NCBI GenBank assembly: GCA_036746235.1 | Contig: DAIOEN010000001.1 | Coordinates: forward strand, 40,412 to 104,411 | From: CALARM01 sp036746235 | Lineage (GTDB): Bacteria; Vulcanimicrobiota; SpSt-956; JAKJGF01 | DNA: 64,000 bases | Direction: 5' to 3' | Part shown: piece by piece, positions 34,454 through 43,850 of the stretch | How positions within the stretch are numbered: position 1 is the first letter of the stretch | Layout: every line of letters starts with the position of its first letter | Made by a program: the position numbers and the translations under genes | Notes under the pieces: model-generated | The model's database searches: none | Seen by the model: only the letters and a program-made list of their open reading frames with translations | What the model was told of the DNA's origin: nothing

Positions 34454-34536
34454 AAGAAGTTCTGATTAATACAGATATTCTATCTTTATTCTTTAGAAAT
34501 AATCCCAAGGTCTGGAAATTGTGGACTGGAGTATAG
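34450..34536 (+). pseudogene. Truncated VapC-like PIN-domain toxin
   Basis: Reads MKEVLINTDILSLFFRNNPK and stops after 28 codons; intact VapC proteins have about 130. INTDILSLFF is the first strand of a PIN domain (catalytic Asp). From about 34537 to 34645 another frame reads an ORF end (GSLFAIKNLVARLFLIETSQ) that I cannot assign and which is not clearly PIN. The deletion joins the toxin start to the sequence before Rpn copy 2. Confidence 0.65.
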
Positions 34537-34661
34537 AATAAATAAGGGTTCTCTCTTTGCTATAAAAAATCTGGTAGCAAGATTATTTTTAATAGAAACT
34601 TCTCAAATAGATGAACTGACTTATATTCCCGCTACAGACAATATTACAGGAGCAAAATAAT

Positions 34662-35579
34662 ATGCAGGACGAAGTATGGAAAGAAGCCATAAGAAAATAT
34701 TTTGAAGATTTCTCTAAATTTTTCCTGGCAGACCTTGATGAATATATAGATCATACAAAAGGTTATGCCTTCCTGGACAGTGAATTACAGAAAATTTACC
34801 CGGAAGGTGAAGAAACAAAAAGAAGAACTGATAAACTTGTAAAGGTTTATCTGAAAAATGGCCTGGAACAGTGGATATATCTACATATAGAGGTGCAGGG
34901 CTATAAAGATGAGCTGTTTCAGGATAGAATGTTTATATACTTCTATCGGATATATGATCTATTTAAACAAAAGATTGTAGCTTTTACGATATTTACAGAC
35001 CCGGAAAGAAATTACAAACCATCTGAATTTAATTATGACTTTTTCGGCACCAGTCTTAATTATAAATACAGAACTTATAAAGTGTTAGATGTAAAAGATG
35101 CTGAACTGGAGAACAGCGATAATCCTTTCTCACTTGTAGTTCTTGCAGTGAAATATGTAATAAGGTCAGGACAGAATGAAGATAAGAAATTGAAATTCAA
35201 GATAAAACTGGCCCGATTATTGTTTAAAAAGGGATACAACAAAGAGAAAGTAATAGAGATTTTTAACTTCATAAATGCTATAATAAAGATACAGGATGAA
35301 GCAAAACAAAAGATATTTTATGAAGAAATAAAAAAGCTGGAGGGGGCTGAACATATGACTATAATGAGTGATATTGGAGAATATATAACAAAGGAAAACA
35401 GGGAGAAATGGATGGAGAAAGGGATGGAGAAAGGGAAAGAACTGGGAAAGGAAATGGGAAAGGAACTGGGGAAACTGGAAGTAGCAAAAAAGATGATGGA
35501 AGACGGATTGCCGGTAGAAGCAGTTGTTAAATATACAGGGCTGATGGTGGAAAATATAAAGGATTTAATGAAGACTTGA
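34662..35579 (+). CDS. Rpn-family PD-(D/E)XK nuclease, copy 2
   Basis: 305 residues, differing from copy 1 by one residue near the N-terminus (Lys for Arg) and several in the last 50; the middle is identical in protein and almost so in DNA. It has fewer 12-nt GKEM units. Upstream identity is limited to GCAAAATAAT just before the ATG, so the duplication covers little more than the gene. Differences concentrated at the ends with a homogeneous centre suggest gene conversion. Confidence 0.87.
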   Translation: MQDEVWKEAIRKYFEDFSKFFLADLDEYIDHTKGYAFLDSELQKIYPEGEETKRRTDKLVKVYLKNGLEQWIYLHIEVQGYKDELFQDRMFIYFYRIYDLFKQKIVAFTIFTDPERNYKPSEFNYDFFGTSLNYKYRTYKVLDVKDAELENSDNPFSLVVLAVKYVIRSGQNEDKKLKFKIKLARLLFKKGYNKEKVIEIFNFINAIIKIQDEAKQKIFYEEIKKLEGAEHMTIMSDIGEYITKENREKWMEKGMEKGKELGKEMGKELGKLEVAKKMMEDGLPVEAVVKYTGLMVENIKDLMKT

Positions 35580-35671
35580 AAATTTGAATTGATAAAACAT
35601 CTGGAAAAACATGGTGAAGAGTTAACTTTTTTATATCCATTTTTACCATTTCAGATTTTTACTGCAGAAAA

Positions 35672-36371
35672 AAATGAATTTTAAAAATTTACTTAACCTG
35701 GAAGAAAAAAACATTTCTGGCTCAAAGGGAAGCAAAGACTCATAGAAACTATGATTAAAGAGTTTTTGCCAGAAAAACTTCTGGATATTGGATGTGGAAC
35801 TGGAACTATAGTGGAACATTTAAAATCAAAAATCCCTTCTATAACTGCTATTGATATTCTGCCGGAATCAATAGAATATTGTAAAAAATCTATGACTCTG
35901 CTAAATTTACTCCAGGCAGATGCAATGTATATTCCTTTAAAGGATAAAAGTTTTGATATTGTTTTAATACTTGACATCATTGAGCATTTACCATATGACA
36001 CAATTGCTATAAGTTAGGTGTTCAGAGTTCTAAAAACCGGGGGGCGTATTATATTAACAGTACCTGCTTTCAAAAAACTTTTCATTTATAGAGATAGAAC
36101 AGCAGGCCATATCAGAAGATATAATAAAAATGAATTGATTGATATGTTGAAGAATTCAGGATTTCTAATCAAACATATAAATTACTATAATTTTTTTCTT
36201 TTTCCACTGTTTATATTATCAAGAATTTTCTATTTAGACGAAAGAAACCCCGGTAAAATAACTAATTTTCTATTTACCCTTATTATCCTTTTTGAAGTAA
36301 AACTATCAAGTTTTTTATCATTTCCATATGGCTCAACCCTGTTTGTAATAGGAGAAAAACCTTATGTTTGA
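35672..36371 (+). pseudogene. Class I SAM-dependent methyltransferase, broken
   Basis: Reconstructed protein: MNFKNLLNLEEK, then after a frameshift in a run of seven A (35705-35711) HFWLKGKQRLIETMIKEFL, LLDIGCGTGTIVEHL (SAM motif I), LILDIIEHLPYDT, then an in-frame TAG at 36015-36017, then VFRVLKTGGRIILTVPAF and a C-terminal half ending in two hydrophobic segments. EEKHFW...R is a common start of methyltransferases in glycan clusters. Two lesions make a true pseudogene likely; homopolymer sequencing error could explain only the first. The last 8 nt overlap the HpcH gene. Confidence 0.8.
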
Positions 36372-37164
36372 ACTGTGGCTTTTCACTACCGATATAAATT
36401 TAGCCTGCTCTTCCGTTCTGGCCGGGATAAAAGGTATTATAATCGACTGGGAATGTAAAGGTAAAGAAGAACGTCAAAAACACACAGGTATGGAGTGTAA
36501 TTGCGATACATTAGCCGATCTTATAAAAATCAAGAAATCAGTATCAACTAAAGTTATTTGCCGTATAAATTCAATAGGCTCTTATACGGAGGAAGAAGTT
36601 GAATCAGCAATATACGGAGGAGCAGACATAATTTTTTTACCTATGGTCAAAACTCCTGATGAAGTAAAAAAATTCTTACGTTTTATAAAGGGTCGATGTA
36701 AAGCAGGTATTTTGATAGAAAATAAAGAAGCAATCAATAATGCAGAGCTTATAGCCAGATTATCTGTAGATTACGTATATATAGGGCTTAACGACCTGTC
36801 TCTTTCCAGGGGTTCCCAAAATATCTTCGAAGCTGTAGCAGATGGGACAGTGGAAAAAACAAGAAAAATCTTTAATAAAAATATCTTTGGATTTGGCGGC
36901 ATAACACTTTTAGGCTGTGGAGATCCTATTCCATTTAATCTGCTGTTAAAAGAAATGAGCCGAATAGAATGCGGCTTTGGCTTTCTCCGTAGAGCCTTTA
37001 AACGTGACATAACAGGTCGAAATATCAATCTGGAGATTAAAAATATTTTAAATGCTTTTGAGTTTCTTAAAAGCAGAACAGAAGAAGAAAAAAATAAAGA
37101 TAAAAATGAACTATATAAATTTATAGGGAATATCATAAAAAATGAAAATTCTGCTGATGTATAA
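36364..37164 (+). CDS. HpcH/HpaI aldolase (citrate-lyase-beta-like) family protein
   Basis: 266 residues, TIM barrel. VICRINSIGSYTEEEVESAIYGGADIIFLPMVKTPDEVKKFL (conserved Arg, and Glu/Asp metal site in the next strands), GILIENKEAINNAELIA and YVYIGLNDLSLSRG are family hallmarks. These enzymes cleave or form C-C bonds with pyruvate- or acetyl-CoA-like partners; the substrate here is unknown. It overlaps the next gene by 23 nt. The pair may supply an unusual acid for glycan decoration. GGAG 9 nt upstream supports the start. Confidence 0.8.
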   Translation: MFELWLFTTDINLACSSVLAGIKGIIIDWECKGKEERQKHTGMECNCDTLADLIKIKKSVSTKVICRINSIGSYTEEEVESAIYGGADIIFLPMVKTPDEVKKFLRFIKGRCKAGILIENKEAINNAELIARLSVDYVYIGLNDLSLSRGSQNIFEAVADGTVEKTRKIFNKNIFGFGGITLLGCGDPIPFNLLLKEMSRIECGFGFLRRAFKRDITGRNINLEIKNILNAFEFLKSRTEEEKNKDKNELYKFIGNIIKNENSADV

Positions 37165-38095
37165 ACCTGATAAACGGCATTTTGAGGATTTAAAGAAAGC
37201 AGCACCATCTGCTCAATTTGCAATTGTTTCAAATGAAGAGGATGCAAAAACAGAAATAATTGATACAGAGATTGTTCTTGGCAATCGGTATTTTATCCAG
37301 TCACTTCCCTTTGCTAAAAAACTTAAATGGATGCAGTCCAATTCTGTAGGAGTAGATCTTATTTTATCTTCTGAACTTATGAAGGAAAATCAGGTTATTT
37401 TAACCAATGCCAGGGGCATCTACGATAATGATCTTGCCGATCATGCAATGGCATTATTTCTCACTATAGCAAGGGGATTACATATAGCACGAGATCGCCA
37501 GAAAAACTCTTTCTGGGAAAGAGAGCATGTAGAATCAATATATGGTAAAAAAGCTATGATTCTTGGTATGGGAGGTGCAGGCAGGGCTATTGCAAAAAGA
37601 CTTAAAGTTTATGGGGTTAAAATTTATGGGGTCTGTAAGACCATGGGTAGAAAAAAAGAACTAAAAAATATTGTAGAAAAAACACTCGGACATTCTGAGT
37701 GGCGCCGATATTTATCAGACATGAATTACATTTTCGTAGCCTTACCTTTAACAAAAGACACATATCATCTAATAGGAACAAATGAATTAGAGAGTTTAAA
37801 TCCACAGGCTATTATCGTTAACATAAGCAGAGGGAAAATAATAGATGAAAAGGCTTTACAGGAAGCTTTTGCTGCAAATAAAATAAAAGGTGCAGGACTT
37901 GATGTTTTTGAAGAAGAACCTTTACCTTCTGAACACTGGATATGGTCTGAAAGTCGGATAGTTGTTTCTCCTCATCTGGGTAGAAGCAAAGAAGAGCCTC
38001 CTTTCAGATGGGAAGGATTATTTGTGAAAAATCTAAAGAGATATATAAAAGGAAAAGCTTTAATAAATGTAGTTGATAAACATGGAGGATACTGA
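37142..38095 (+). CDS. D-isomer-specific 2-hydroxyacid dehydrogenase
   Basis: 317 residues. Rossmann domain with KKAMILGMGGAGRAIAKRL (GxGxxG-like), VALPLTKDTYHLIG, VNISRGKIIDEKALQEAF (the conserved Arg), GAGLDVFEEEPLP (Glu) and SPHLG (catalytic His). It reduces a 2-keto acid with NAD(P)H or the reverse. Its overlap with the HpcH-like aldolase suggests they act in sequence on a keto-acid intermediate. The start overlaps that gene by 23 nt. Confidence 0.87.
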   Translation: MKILLMYKPDKRHFEDLKKAAPSAQFAIVSNEEDAKTEIIDTEIVLGNRYFIQSLPFAKKLKWMQSNSVGVDLILSSELMKENQVILTNARGIYDNDLADHAMALFLTIARGLHIARDRQKNSFWEREHVESIYGKKAMILGMGGAGRAIAKRLKVYGVKIYGVCKTMGRKKELKNIVEKTLGHSEWRRYLSDMNYIFVALPLTKDTYHLIGTNELESLNPQAIIVNISRGKIIDEKALQEAFAANKIKGAGLDVFEEEPLPSEHWIWSESRIVVSPHLGRSKEEPPFRWEGLFVKNLKRYIKGKALINVVDKHGGY

Positions 38096-38828
38096 AACTA
38101 TTTATTGTTCAATAATTATTCCTGTTTTTAATAATGAACTGGAATTACCGGAACTTTTAAGAAGAATTAAAGATACAGCCAGAAGTTTTCATTTTTCCTA
38201 TGAAATTATTTTAATTGATGATGGAAGTTCTGATGGTTCACTGGATTTTATTAAAAAAGAAGCTCTTGCGAGTGATAATATCATAGTAATTTCTTTTGAG
38301 CATAATTCCGGTCAGAACCTTGCAGTAAAAGCAGGCTTAGATTATGCACATGGAGAAATAGCAGTTATTCTGGATGCAGATCTGCAGGATCCGCCCGAAT
38401 ACATACCATCACTTCTGGAAAAACTAAAAGATAATACAGATGCTGTTTTTGCAAGAAGAAAAGGGAATTTTCAATCATTTTCGAGATCATTTACCTCTAA
38501 AATTTTCAAAACATGGCTTTCAATTGCAACAGGCGGAAAAATTCCGTCTGACACAGGTCTTTTCGTTGCTATAAATAAAAATATACTAAAAATGCTTAAA
38601 AAAAATAGAGAATCTGAAGCTTATTTAGTAGGACTTATTGCTATGTTGAGTAAAAATATTGAAACTATAGAAATAATTCGGCAACCAAGAATTAAAAGTC
38701 CTTCAGGATATAGCTTTTACAAAAGACTCAGACTTGCTTTTAAGGCATTTATAAGCTTAACCTTTTCATCATTTTTCAAAGAATCAAAATATCCTAAATA
38801 TGTTATAAAAGAAATATATGAAAAATAA
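38082..38828 (+). CDS. GT2 glycosyltransferase, GtrB/DPM1-like
   Basis: 248 residues from ATG 38082; a TTG at 38073 would add three. CSIIIPVFNNELELPELL, IILIDDGSSDGSLDFI, VILDADLQDPPEYIPSLLEKL (DAD and QDPPE, typical of polyprenyl-phosphate sugar synthases) and PSDTGLFVAINKNIL. It probably loads a sugar on undecaprenyl phosphate. Unlike full GtrB there are no two C-terminal membrane helices; the C-terminus is amphipathic. It overlaps the following GT-C gene by 11 nt, which could use its product. Confidence 0.87.
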   Translation: MEDTETIYCSIIIPVFNNELELPELLRRIKDTARSFHFSYEIILIDDGSSDGSLDFIKKEALASDNIIVISFEHNSGQNLAVKAGLDYAHGEIAVILDADLQDPPEYIPSLLEKLKDNTDAVFARRKGNFQSFSRSFTSKIFKTWLSIATGGKIPSDTGLFVAINKNILKMLKKNRESEAYLVGLIAMLSKNIETIEIIRQPRIKSPSGYSFYKRLRLAFKAFISLTFSSFFKESKYPKYVIKEIYEK

Positions 38829-40359
38829 ATTTATTAAATTATTTAAAGACAATTTAGATTTACTAAAAATCATCTCTATAGCTTTTATTCTGGTAGGTAT
38901 CTCATTCTGGCTACAGGGAAATATTCTTATTAATCTGGCAGATGAAGGTTATTTATGGTACGGTACCATAAGGACAGGAACTGGTGAGATACCGATAAGA
39001 GATTTTCAGGCCTATGATCCCGGTCGATACTACTGGACTTCTACCATAGCAAAAATATCAGGTAATGGAATTATGTCATTAAGACTTTCTGTGGGTATAT
39101 TTCAATTTTTTGGTCTTATATTCGGCCTGCTGACTCTCAGGCGGGTAGTTAATTCCTGGTGGATATTGTCTTTAGCAGGATTTTTATTATTACTCTGGAT
39201 GTATCCCCGTCATAAACTGTTTGTACACACTATAGTGATGATGGCAATCTATTTCGGATTATGTCTAATTGAAAAACCTTCAGGTCTATGGCATTTTATT
39301 ACAGGATTCTTTATCGGATTGTCTGCTTTCTTCGGGCGTAACTATGGACTTTACAATTTCATAGTTTTTTTATTATTGATTTTCTTCATCTATTTTAAAA
39401 TAGACAGAGCAGGGTTGAAGAGAAAATTATTTCTCTGGAGCGCCGGAATAATAATCGGTTATATACCTATGTTATATATGTTTATAGCAATACCGGATTT
39501 TTTCAGCAGTTATATGAACGTAATAATGGACATGTTCAGTCGCGGAAGTACAAATCTTACTTTACCAGTGCCATGGCCGTGGAAAGTCGCTTATATAAAT
39601 AAAGTTCAGTTTTTCACAGGTGTATTTTTTTTAATACTGCCTGTATATTACTTTTTACTTGTTATTTATTTAATAAAAATTAAAGAAAATTTCCAGACAA
39701 AATCTATACTCATCGCAACAACTTTAACAGGATTTATTTATATGCATTATGCTTTTTCACGAGCTGACACAGGACATCTGACTCACTCCATTCATCCGTT
39801 TCTAATAGGTTTAATGAGTCTGCCATTTTTATTAAAAAATAAATACTTAAAATTAATCAGTCTTTTATCTTTACTTGCTGTTTCTATTATGACTTATTAT
39901 ACTATGTGGATGGTAAGTCCCTGTTATATCAAGGCCAGTGCACAAAAAGATTCTTTTGTAAAAATCGATATTTGCGGTGATGACATATGGTTAGATAAAT
40001 CTACTGCTGATATAATCGAAACAGTAAAAAAAATAAATAAAGACTTTATACATTCTGAAGAAGTCCTTATTGCGCCTCACTGGCCTGGATTTTATCCAAT
40101 ATTACAAAAAAAATCGCCTCTATGGAGAATTTATTTTATATTTAAAGAACCAGAAGAAAATCAGGAAAAAATGATTTCTGATTTAGAAAATAAACATATT
40201 AACTGGGTTATTTTAGGAGATGTTCCTCTTGATGGCAGAAATGATTTAAGATTTAAAAATACACATTCCCTCATATGGGAATATATTATGAATAATTTTG
40301 AACAGGTAAAGGTGGAAGGACTACCTGAAAATTATCAGCTGCTTCATAGAAAATTATAA
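38818..40359 (+). CDS. GT-C-type membrane glycosyltransferase
   Basis: 513 residues. About eleven membrane helices, with LADEGYLWYGTIRTGTGEIPIRDFQ after the first helix (the acidic Asp-Glu pair of GT-C catalytic loops) and a soluble C-terminal part from ~385. Such enzymes transfer sugars from polyprenyl-phosphate donors in the periplasm. Position just after the GtrB-like gene, with overlap, supports a donor-transferase pair. The exact GT family cannot be named. Confidence 0.78.
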   Translation: MKNKFIKLFKDNLDLLKIISIAFILVGISFWLQGNILINLADEGYLWYGTIRTGTGEIPIRDFQAYDPGRYYWTSTIAKISGNGIMSLRLSVGIFQFFGLIFGLLTLRRVVNSWWILSLAGFLLLLWMYPRHKLFVHTIVMMAIYFGLCLIEKPSGLWHFITGFFIGLSAFFGRNYGLYNFIVFLLLIFFIYFKIDRAGLKRKLFLWSAGIIIGYIPMLYMFIAIPDFFSSYMNVIMDMFSRGSTNLTLPVPWPWKVAYINKVQFFTGVFFLILPVYYFLLVIYLIKIKENFQTKSILIATTLTGFIYMHYAFSRADTGHLTHSIHPFLIGLMSLPFLLKNKYLKLISLLSLLAVSIMTYYTMWMVSPCYIKASAQKDSFVKIDICGDDIWLDKSTADIIETVKKINKDFIHSEEVLIAPHWPGFYPILQKKSPLWRIYFIFKEPEENQEKMISDLENKHINWVILGDVPLDGRNDLRFKNTHSLIWEYIMNNFEQVKVEGLPENYQLLHRKL

Positions 40360-40434
40360 AAAACTGATTAATATATAGATTCTATTCGCCATGGTTACAA
40401 GAAATAATAAATAAAAAAATAATTTAATTAATTA

Positions 40435-40463
40435 ATGACTAAAATTTCTATTAGTGTTATAAT
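40435..40463 (+). promoter_or_regulatory. Probable internal promoter before the PHP lipoprotein
   Basis: ATGACT (40435-40440), 17 nt, TATAAT (40458-40463), 41 nt before the start. It lies in the 144-bp gap, one of the few breaks in this otherwise tight gene set. Confidence 0.5.
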
Positions 40464-40503
40464 TATTCTCACTTATTTATACTGATAATTATTTAATTCA
40501 TTT

Positions 40504-41463
40504 ATGAATAAACGCAAAAAAACTAATTTTTTTAATTATAATAAAATATATCTATTCATTCTACTCCTCTTTGCAACTTTATTCTCTGGATGTGGTGCAA
40601 ATAATGAATTTTCAACCTATAATGGGATAATTGTAGATAATCCCTACAGTCCTAAATTAAATTCATACAAAGGTCAACTGCATTGCCACAGCATAAATAG
40701 TGATGGTAATAATACCCCTGGAGAAGTAGTGGCAGCCTATAAAAATGCAGGGTATGATTTTATTTCAATTACTGACCATGATTATATCACAGCAGATCCG
40801 AATATACCTGGAATTACATTCATAAACGGTGTAGAAGAAACAGTAAGCAGACATTTAACGGCATATGATGTTGAACAGCAGAGTTTAGATACTGATGTTC
40901 AAAAAGTGATTGATTTTCACAGAAATAATAATAAATTAATTTCCATAGCACATCCTAACTGGATAGGTTTCTATGTTATGTCTGATGATGAATTAAATGG
41001 CTATAATAACTATAATTTTATAGAAGTTTTTAACAGAGTAGTAAATGCTTATGCAGAAACACAATGGGATTATGTTTTAAGTAAAAACAAAAGAATTTTC
41101 GGATTATCAGTAGATGACTGCCATAATATAAATGGTGATGGATTTGATAAAGGCTGGATAGTATTATATGCAGATAATAAAAGTAAAGAAGAAATATTAA
41201 ATTCTCTGAAAGAAGGCAATTTCTATGCTTCTACAGGAAATAATATTAAAGTTACAGTCAAAAATAATTCTATAACTGCCACAAGTAGCAATACATGTCT
41301 ATTTAATTTCATAAGTACAGGTGGTCAAATATTAAAAGAAGAAAATAATGTAACAGGGTCAGAATATAAAATACAGGGTAATGAATTGTATATTAGAGTT
41401 AAAGCAATAAACATATCAGATGGAACCAGTGCCTGGAGCCAGCCTGTATTTATAACAAAATAA
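40504..41463 (+). CDS. PHP-domain lipoprotein (metal-dependent phosphoesterase fold)
   Basis: 319 residues. A basic N-terminus and hydrophobic segment end in ATLFSGC (lipobox). Then KGQLHCHSINSDGNNTPGEVV (HxH), FISITDHDYIT, NGVEETV, ISIAHPNW and FGLSVDDCHN give the metal ligands of a PHP fold. The C-terminal ~90 residues look like a beta-sandwich. PHP enzymes hydrolyse phosphoesters; outside the cell this one may trim or dephosphorylate surface polymers. No ribosome-binding site is seen. Confidence 0.8.
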   Translation: MNKRKKTNFFNYNKIYLFILLLFATLFSGCGANNEFSTYNGIIVDNPYSPKLNSYKGQLHCHSINSDGNNTPGEVVAAYKNAGYDFISITDHDYITADPNIPGITFINGVEETVSRHLTAYDVEQQSLDTDVQKVIDFHRNNNKLISIAHPNWIGFYVMSDDELNGYNNYNFIEVFNRVVNAYAETQWDYVLSKNKRIFGLSVDDCHNINGDGFDKGWIVLYADNKSKEEILNSLKEGNFYASTGNNIKVTVKNNSITATSSNTCLFNFISTGGQILKEENNVTGSEYKIQGNELYIRVKAINISDGTSAWSQPVFITK

Positions 41464-41464
41464 A

Positions 41465-42805
41465 ATGACTAATATTTCAGAAGTTAAAGAATCAAATAAT
41501 TTAATAATTTCAAAAACATTACCTGATTTAAACCCTTCAAATGAGCATGTTGCCATAAAAGTGGAAAATTTATCAAAAATATATAAACTCTACAATAATC
41601 CTCTGGATCGATTGAAGGAATCTCTTCATCCTTTAAAAAAGAAATATCATAAAGAGTTTTATGCCCTTCATGATATAAATTTTGAAGTAAAAAAAGGAGA
41701 TACAGTAGGTATAATAGGAAAAAACGGTTCAGGAAAATCAACTCTACTGAAGATAATAACAGGGGTATTAACTCCTTCTTTGGGAAATATTACAGTAAAT
41801 GGTAAAATATCTGCTCTTCTGGAATTGGGTACCGGATTTAATCCTGAATTCACCGGTATAGAGAATATATACTTCAGCGGTACTATTATGGGATATACAA
41901 AAGAAGAGATAGATAAAAAAGTTGATGGTATAATAGGTTTTGCTGATATAGGTGAGTTTATCAATCAGCCGGTGAAGATTTATTCCAGCGGAATGTACGT
42001 AAGACTTGCCTTTGCCGTGGCCATAAATGTAGATCCTGAAATTCTGATAATAGATGAAGCTTTGAGCGTAGGAGATATGTCTTTCCAGGCAAAATGCTAT
42101 AGAAAATTTAATGACTTCAGGGAAGCACAGAAGACCATTTTATTTGTAACCCATTCCATGGACAGCGTTTTAAGATACTGTAATAAAGGTATTGTTTTGA
42201 ATAATGGTTCCAAAATTATAGAAACAAATCCTAAAGATGCTGTTGATGTATACAAACAATTACTTGTCCACTGTTATGAAGATACTCCTGTAAATATTGA
42301 ACCTGAACGCCAGCCAGACGTGAAAATATTCAAGGAGAAATTCTCTATAAATCCAAATTTATTATCGTACGGGAACAATAAAGCAGAAATTATTGATTTT
42401 GGAATTTTTGATAAATATAATACTCCAACTCAGCATCTGATAAATAAAGAACTATTTTCAATAAAAATGAAAGTCAAATTTAATGAAACTATAGAAGACC
42501 CTATTTTTGCTTATACTATTAAAGACCTGAAAGGCATCGAAATTACAGGAACAAATACAATGTATAAATATAAAAACACAGGATGTAACAATAAAGGGAA
42601 TGTAGTAATTATAGAATTTTCTCAAGTTTTAAATATACAGACTGGTCAATATGCTTTATCCATTGGGTGCACAAAATATGAAGCTGATGATTTTGTCGTT
42701 TATCACAGATTATATGATGTATTATTATTTGAAGTTACGGGCTCTTCACTACTGGTTGGATATTATGATTTAGATAGTAAAATTGATATTAGTTTATGTA
42801 TATGA
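41465..42805 (+). CDS. wzt: Wzt-like ABC transporter ATP-binding protein for glycan export
   Basis: 446 residues. Nucleotide-binding domain with IIGKNGSGKSTLLKIITGV (Walker A, ~82), ALLELGTGFNPEFTGIENIYFSG (typical of Wzt/TagH), YSSGMYVRLAFAVA (signature) and ILIIDEALSVGD (Walker B). From ~275 to 446 is a Wzt-C-type beta domain that recognises the capped non-reducing end of the polysaccharide. It powers export with a Wzm permease, which is not in this window. It begins 1 nt after the previous stop. Confidence 0.92.
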   Translation: MTNISEVKESNNLIISKTLPDLNPSNEHVAIKVENLSKIYKLYNNPLDRLKESLHPLKKKYHKEFYALHDINFEVKKGDTVGIIGKNGSGKSTLLKIITGVLTPSLGNITVNGKISALLELGTGFNPEFTGIENIYFSGTIMGYTKEEIDKKVDGIIGFADIGEFINQPVKIYSSGMYVRLAFAVAINVDPEILIIDEALSVGDMSFQAKCYRKFNDFREAQKTILFVTHSMDSVLRYCNKGIVLNNGSKIIETNPKDAVDVYKQLLVHCYEDTPVNIEPERQPDVKIFKEKFSINPNLLSYGNNKAEIIDFGIFDKYNTPTQHLINKELFSIKMKVKFNETIEDPIFAYTIKDLKGIEITGTNTMYKYKNTGCNNKGNVVIIEFSQVLNIQTGQYALSIGCTKYEADDFVVYHRLYDVLLFEVTGSSLLVGYYDLDSKIDISLCI

Positions 42806-42827
42806 AATTATATTGAGGTATGAGAGT

Positions 42828-43793
42828 ATGAAATTTAAAAGAATAGAAATATGCTATTTGTTACTGATTTTATTAATCTTTCTCATTATAACAGGTTATA
42901 AAAAAGTGCCAAATTGGGAAGCAAGTTTATATACACCAACTATGATTCAAAAAATAGACGACACATATTTTATTGTTGATTGTCATCATCACCGGATTAT
43001 TTATAATGATAATCTTACAGATGAAATATCAAAGTGGAATACTTTAACAAAAGATATAAAAGGCGGCCATTCTATTGCAAGTGACGGAGAACTATATATT
43101 ATAGATGATACTGATAATGCAATGTTAAAAATTTTCATTAAATATAAAAATAAATTTCAGCAAAAACAAATAATAGAAAACATTACAGGCAGACCTCATT
43201 ATGTTGCATATGATGATGATACGAAATGCTTTTATGTAATCGCCTCTTTAGAGCAAAAAATATATACAATCGGCAATATGTCAGGGAAAGCTATTATTAC
43301 TGATGTTAAAACAATCCCTGAGCTTGGAAGTTATGTAAGATCGTTTAATTTAATAGATGGATATATGTATACAGTGTCCGGGTCCAGCATACTAAAAATA
43401 GATTACAAAAATGGATTTAGCATTTTAAAAAGTTATTCTGTTCCCGACGAACTTATTGGAATGAATCATATTGCAAAAATAGGGCAATATTTTTATATAT
43501 CCTCTTATACAAATGCTTCTGGAGAAAAAAAACCCGATTTTGTACGTATTAAGGATTTAACCAATTTAGTAGACGGTGAATATGAAACTCTGTATAATAC
43601 ATTTGGTTTCGAAGGAACTCCATATTATATTTCTTACTTTGATAATAAATATTTTATAACAGAGATAGATGCATCAAGTGGCGTTAAAAGTTTTAACGTT
43701 AAGAATGATAAAATCAGCAACATAAAAACATACTATTATTTTAAGGGACATAGTCAAGCTTCGCAGGAACGCAGAGACTCAAAAATACAATAA
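42828..43793 (+). CDS. Membrane-anchored or secreted beta-propeller-like protein
   Basis: 321 residues from the ATG at 42828 (GAGG upstream; an earlier in-frame start at 42783 lies inside wzt). One N-terminal hydrophobic segment, CYLLLILLIFLIITGY, acts as signal or anchor. The rest has repeating short strands of the kind FIVDCHHHRIIYND, GELYIIDDTDNAMLKIF, KCFYVIASLEQKIYTIG, resembling NHL/SMP-30-type propellers. Function unknown; perhaps binds the exported glycan. Confidence 0.65.
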   Translation: MKFKRIEICYLLLILLIFLIITGYKKVPNWEASLYTPTMIQKIDDTYFIVDCHHHRIIYNDNLTDEISKWNTLTKDIKGGHSIASDGELYIIDDTDNAMLKIFIKYKNKFQQKQIIENITGRPHYVAYDDDTKCFYVIASLEQKIYTIGNMSGKAIITDVKTIPELGSYVRSFNLIDGYMYTVSGSSILKIDYKNGFSILKSYSVPDELIGMNHIAKIGQYFYISSYTNASGEKKPDFVRIKDLTNLVDGEYETLYNTFGFEGTPYYISYFDNKYFITEIDASSGVKSFNVKNDKISNIKTYYYFKGHSQASQERRDSKIQ

Positions 43794-43850
43794 AAATTAA
43801 ATAATTTACAATATTACCAAACTTTGAAGTAAATAATTTTTTATATAGTT

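Noticed and set aside
32748..35600. Rpn block as a classical insertion sequence
   Set aside because: No terminal inverted repeats or target duplication visible; Rpn proteins are nucleases, not DDE transposases.
36015..36017. TAG in the methyltransferase as a reassigned amber codon
   Set aside because: TAG ends other genes here (mazE antitoxin, the methyltransferase at 62460), and the same gene also has a frameshift.
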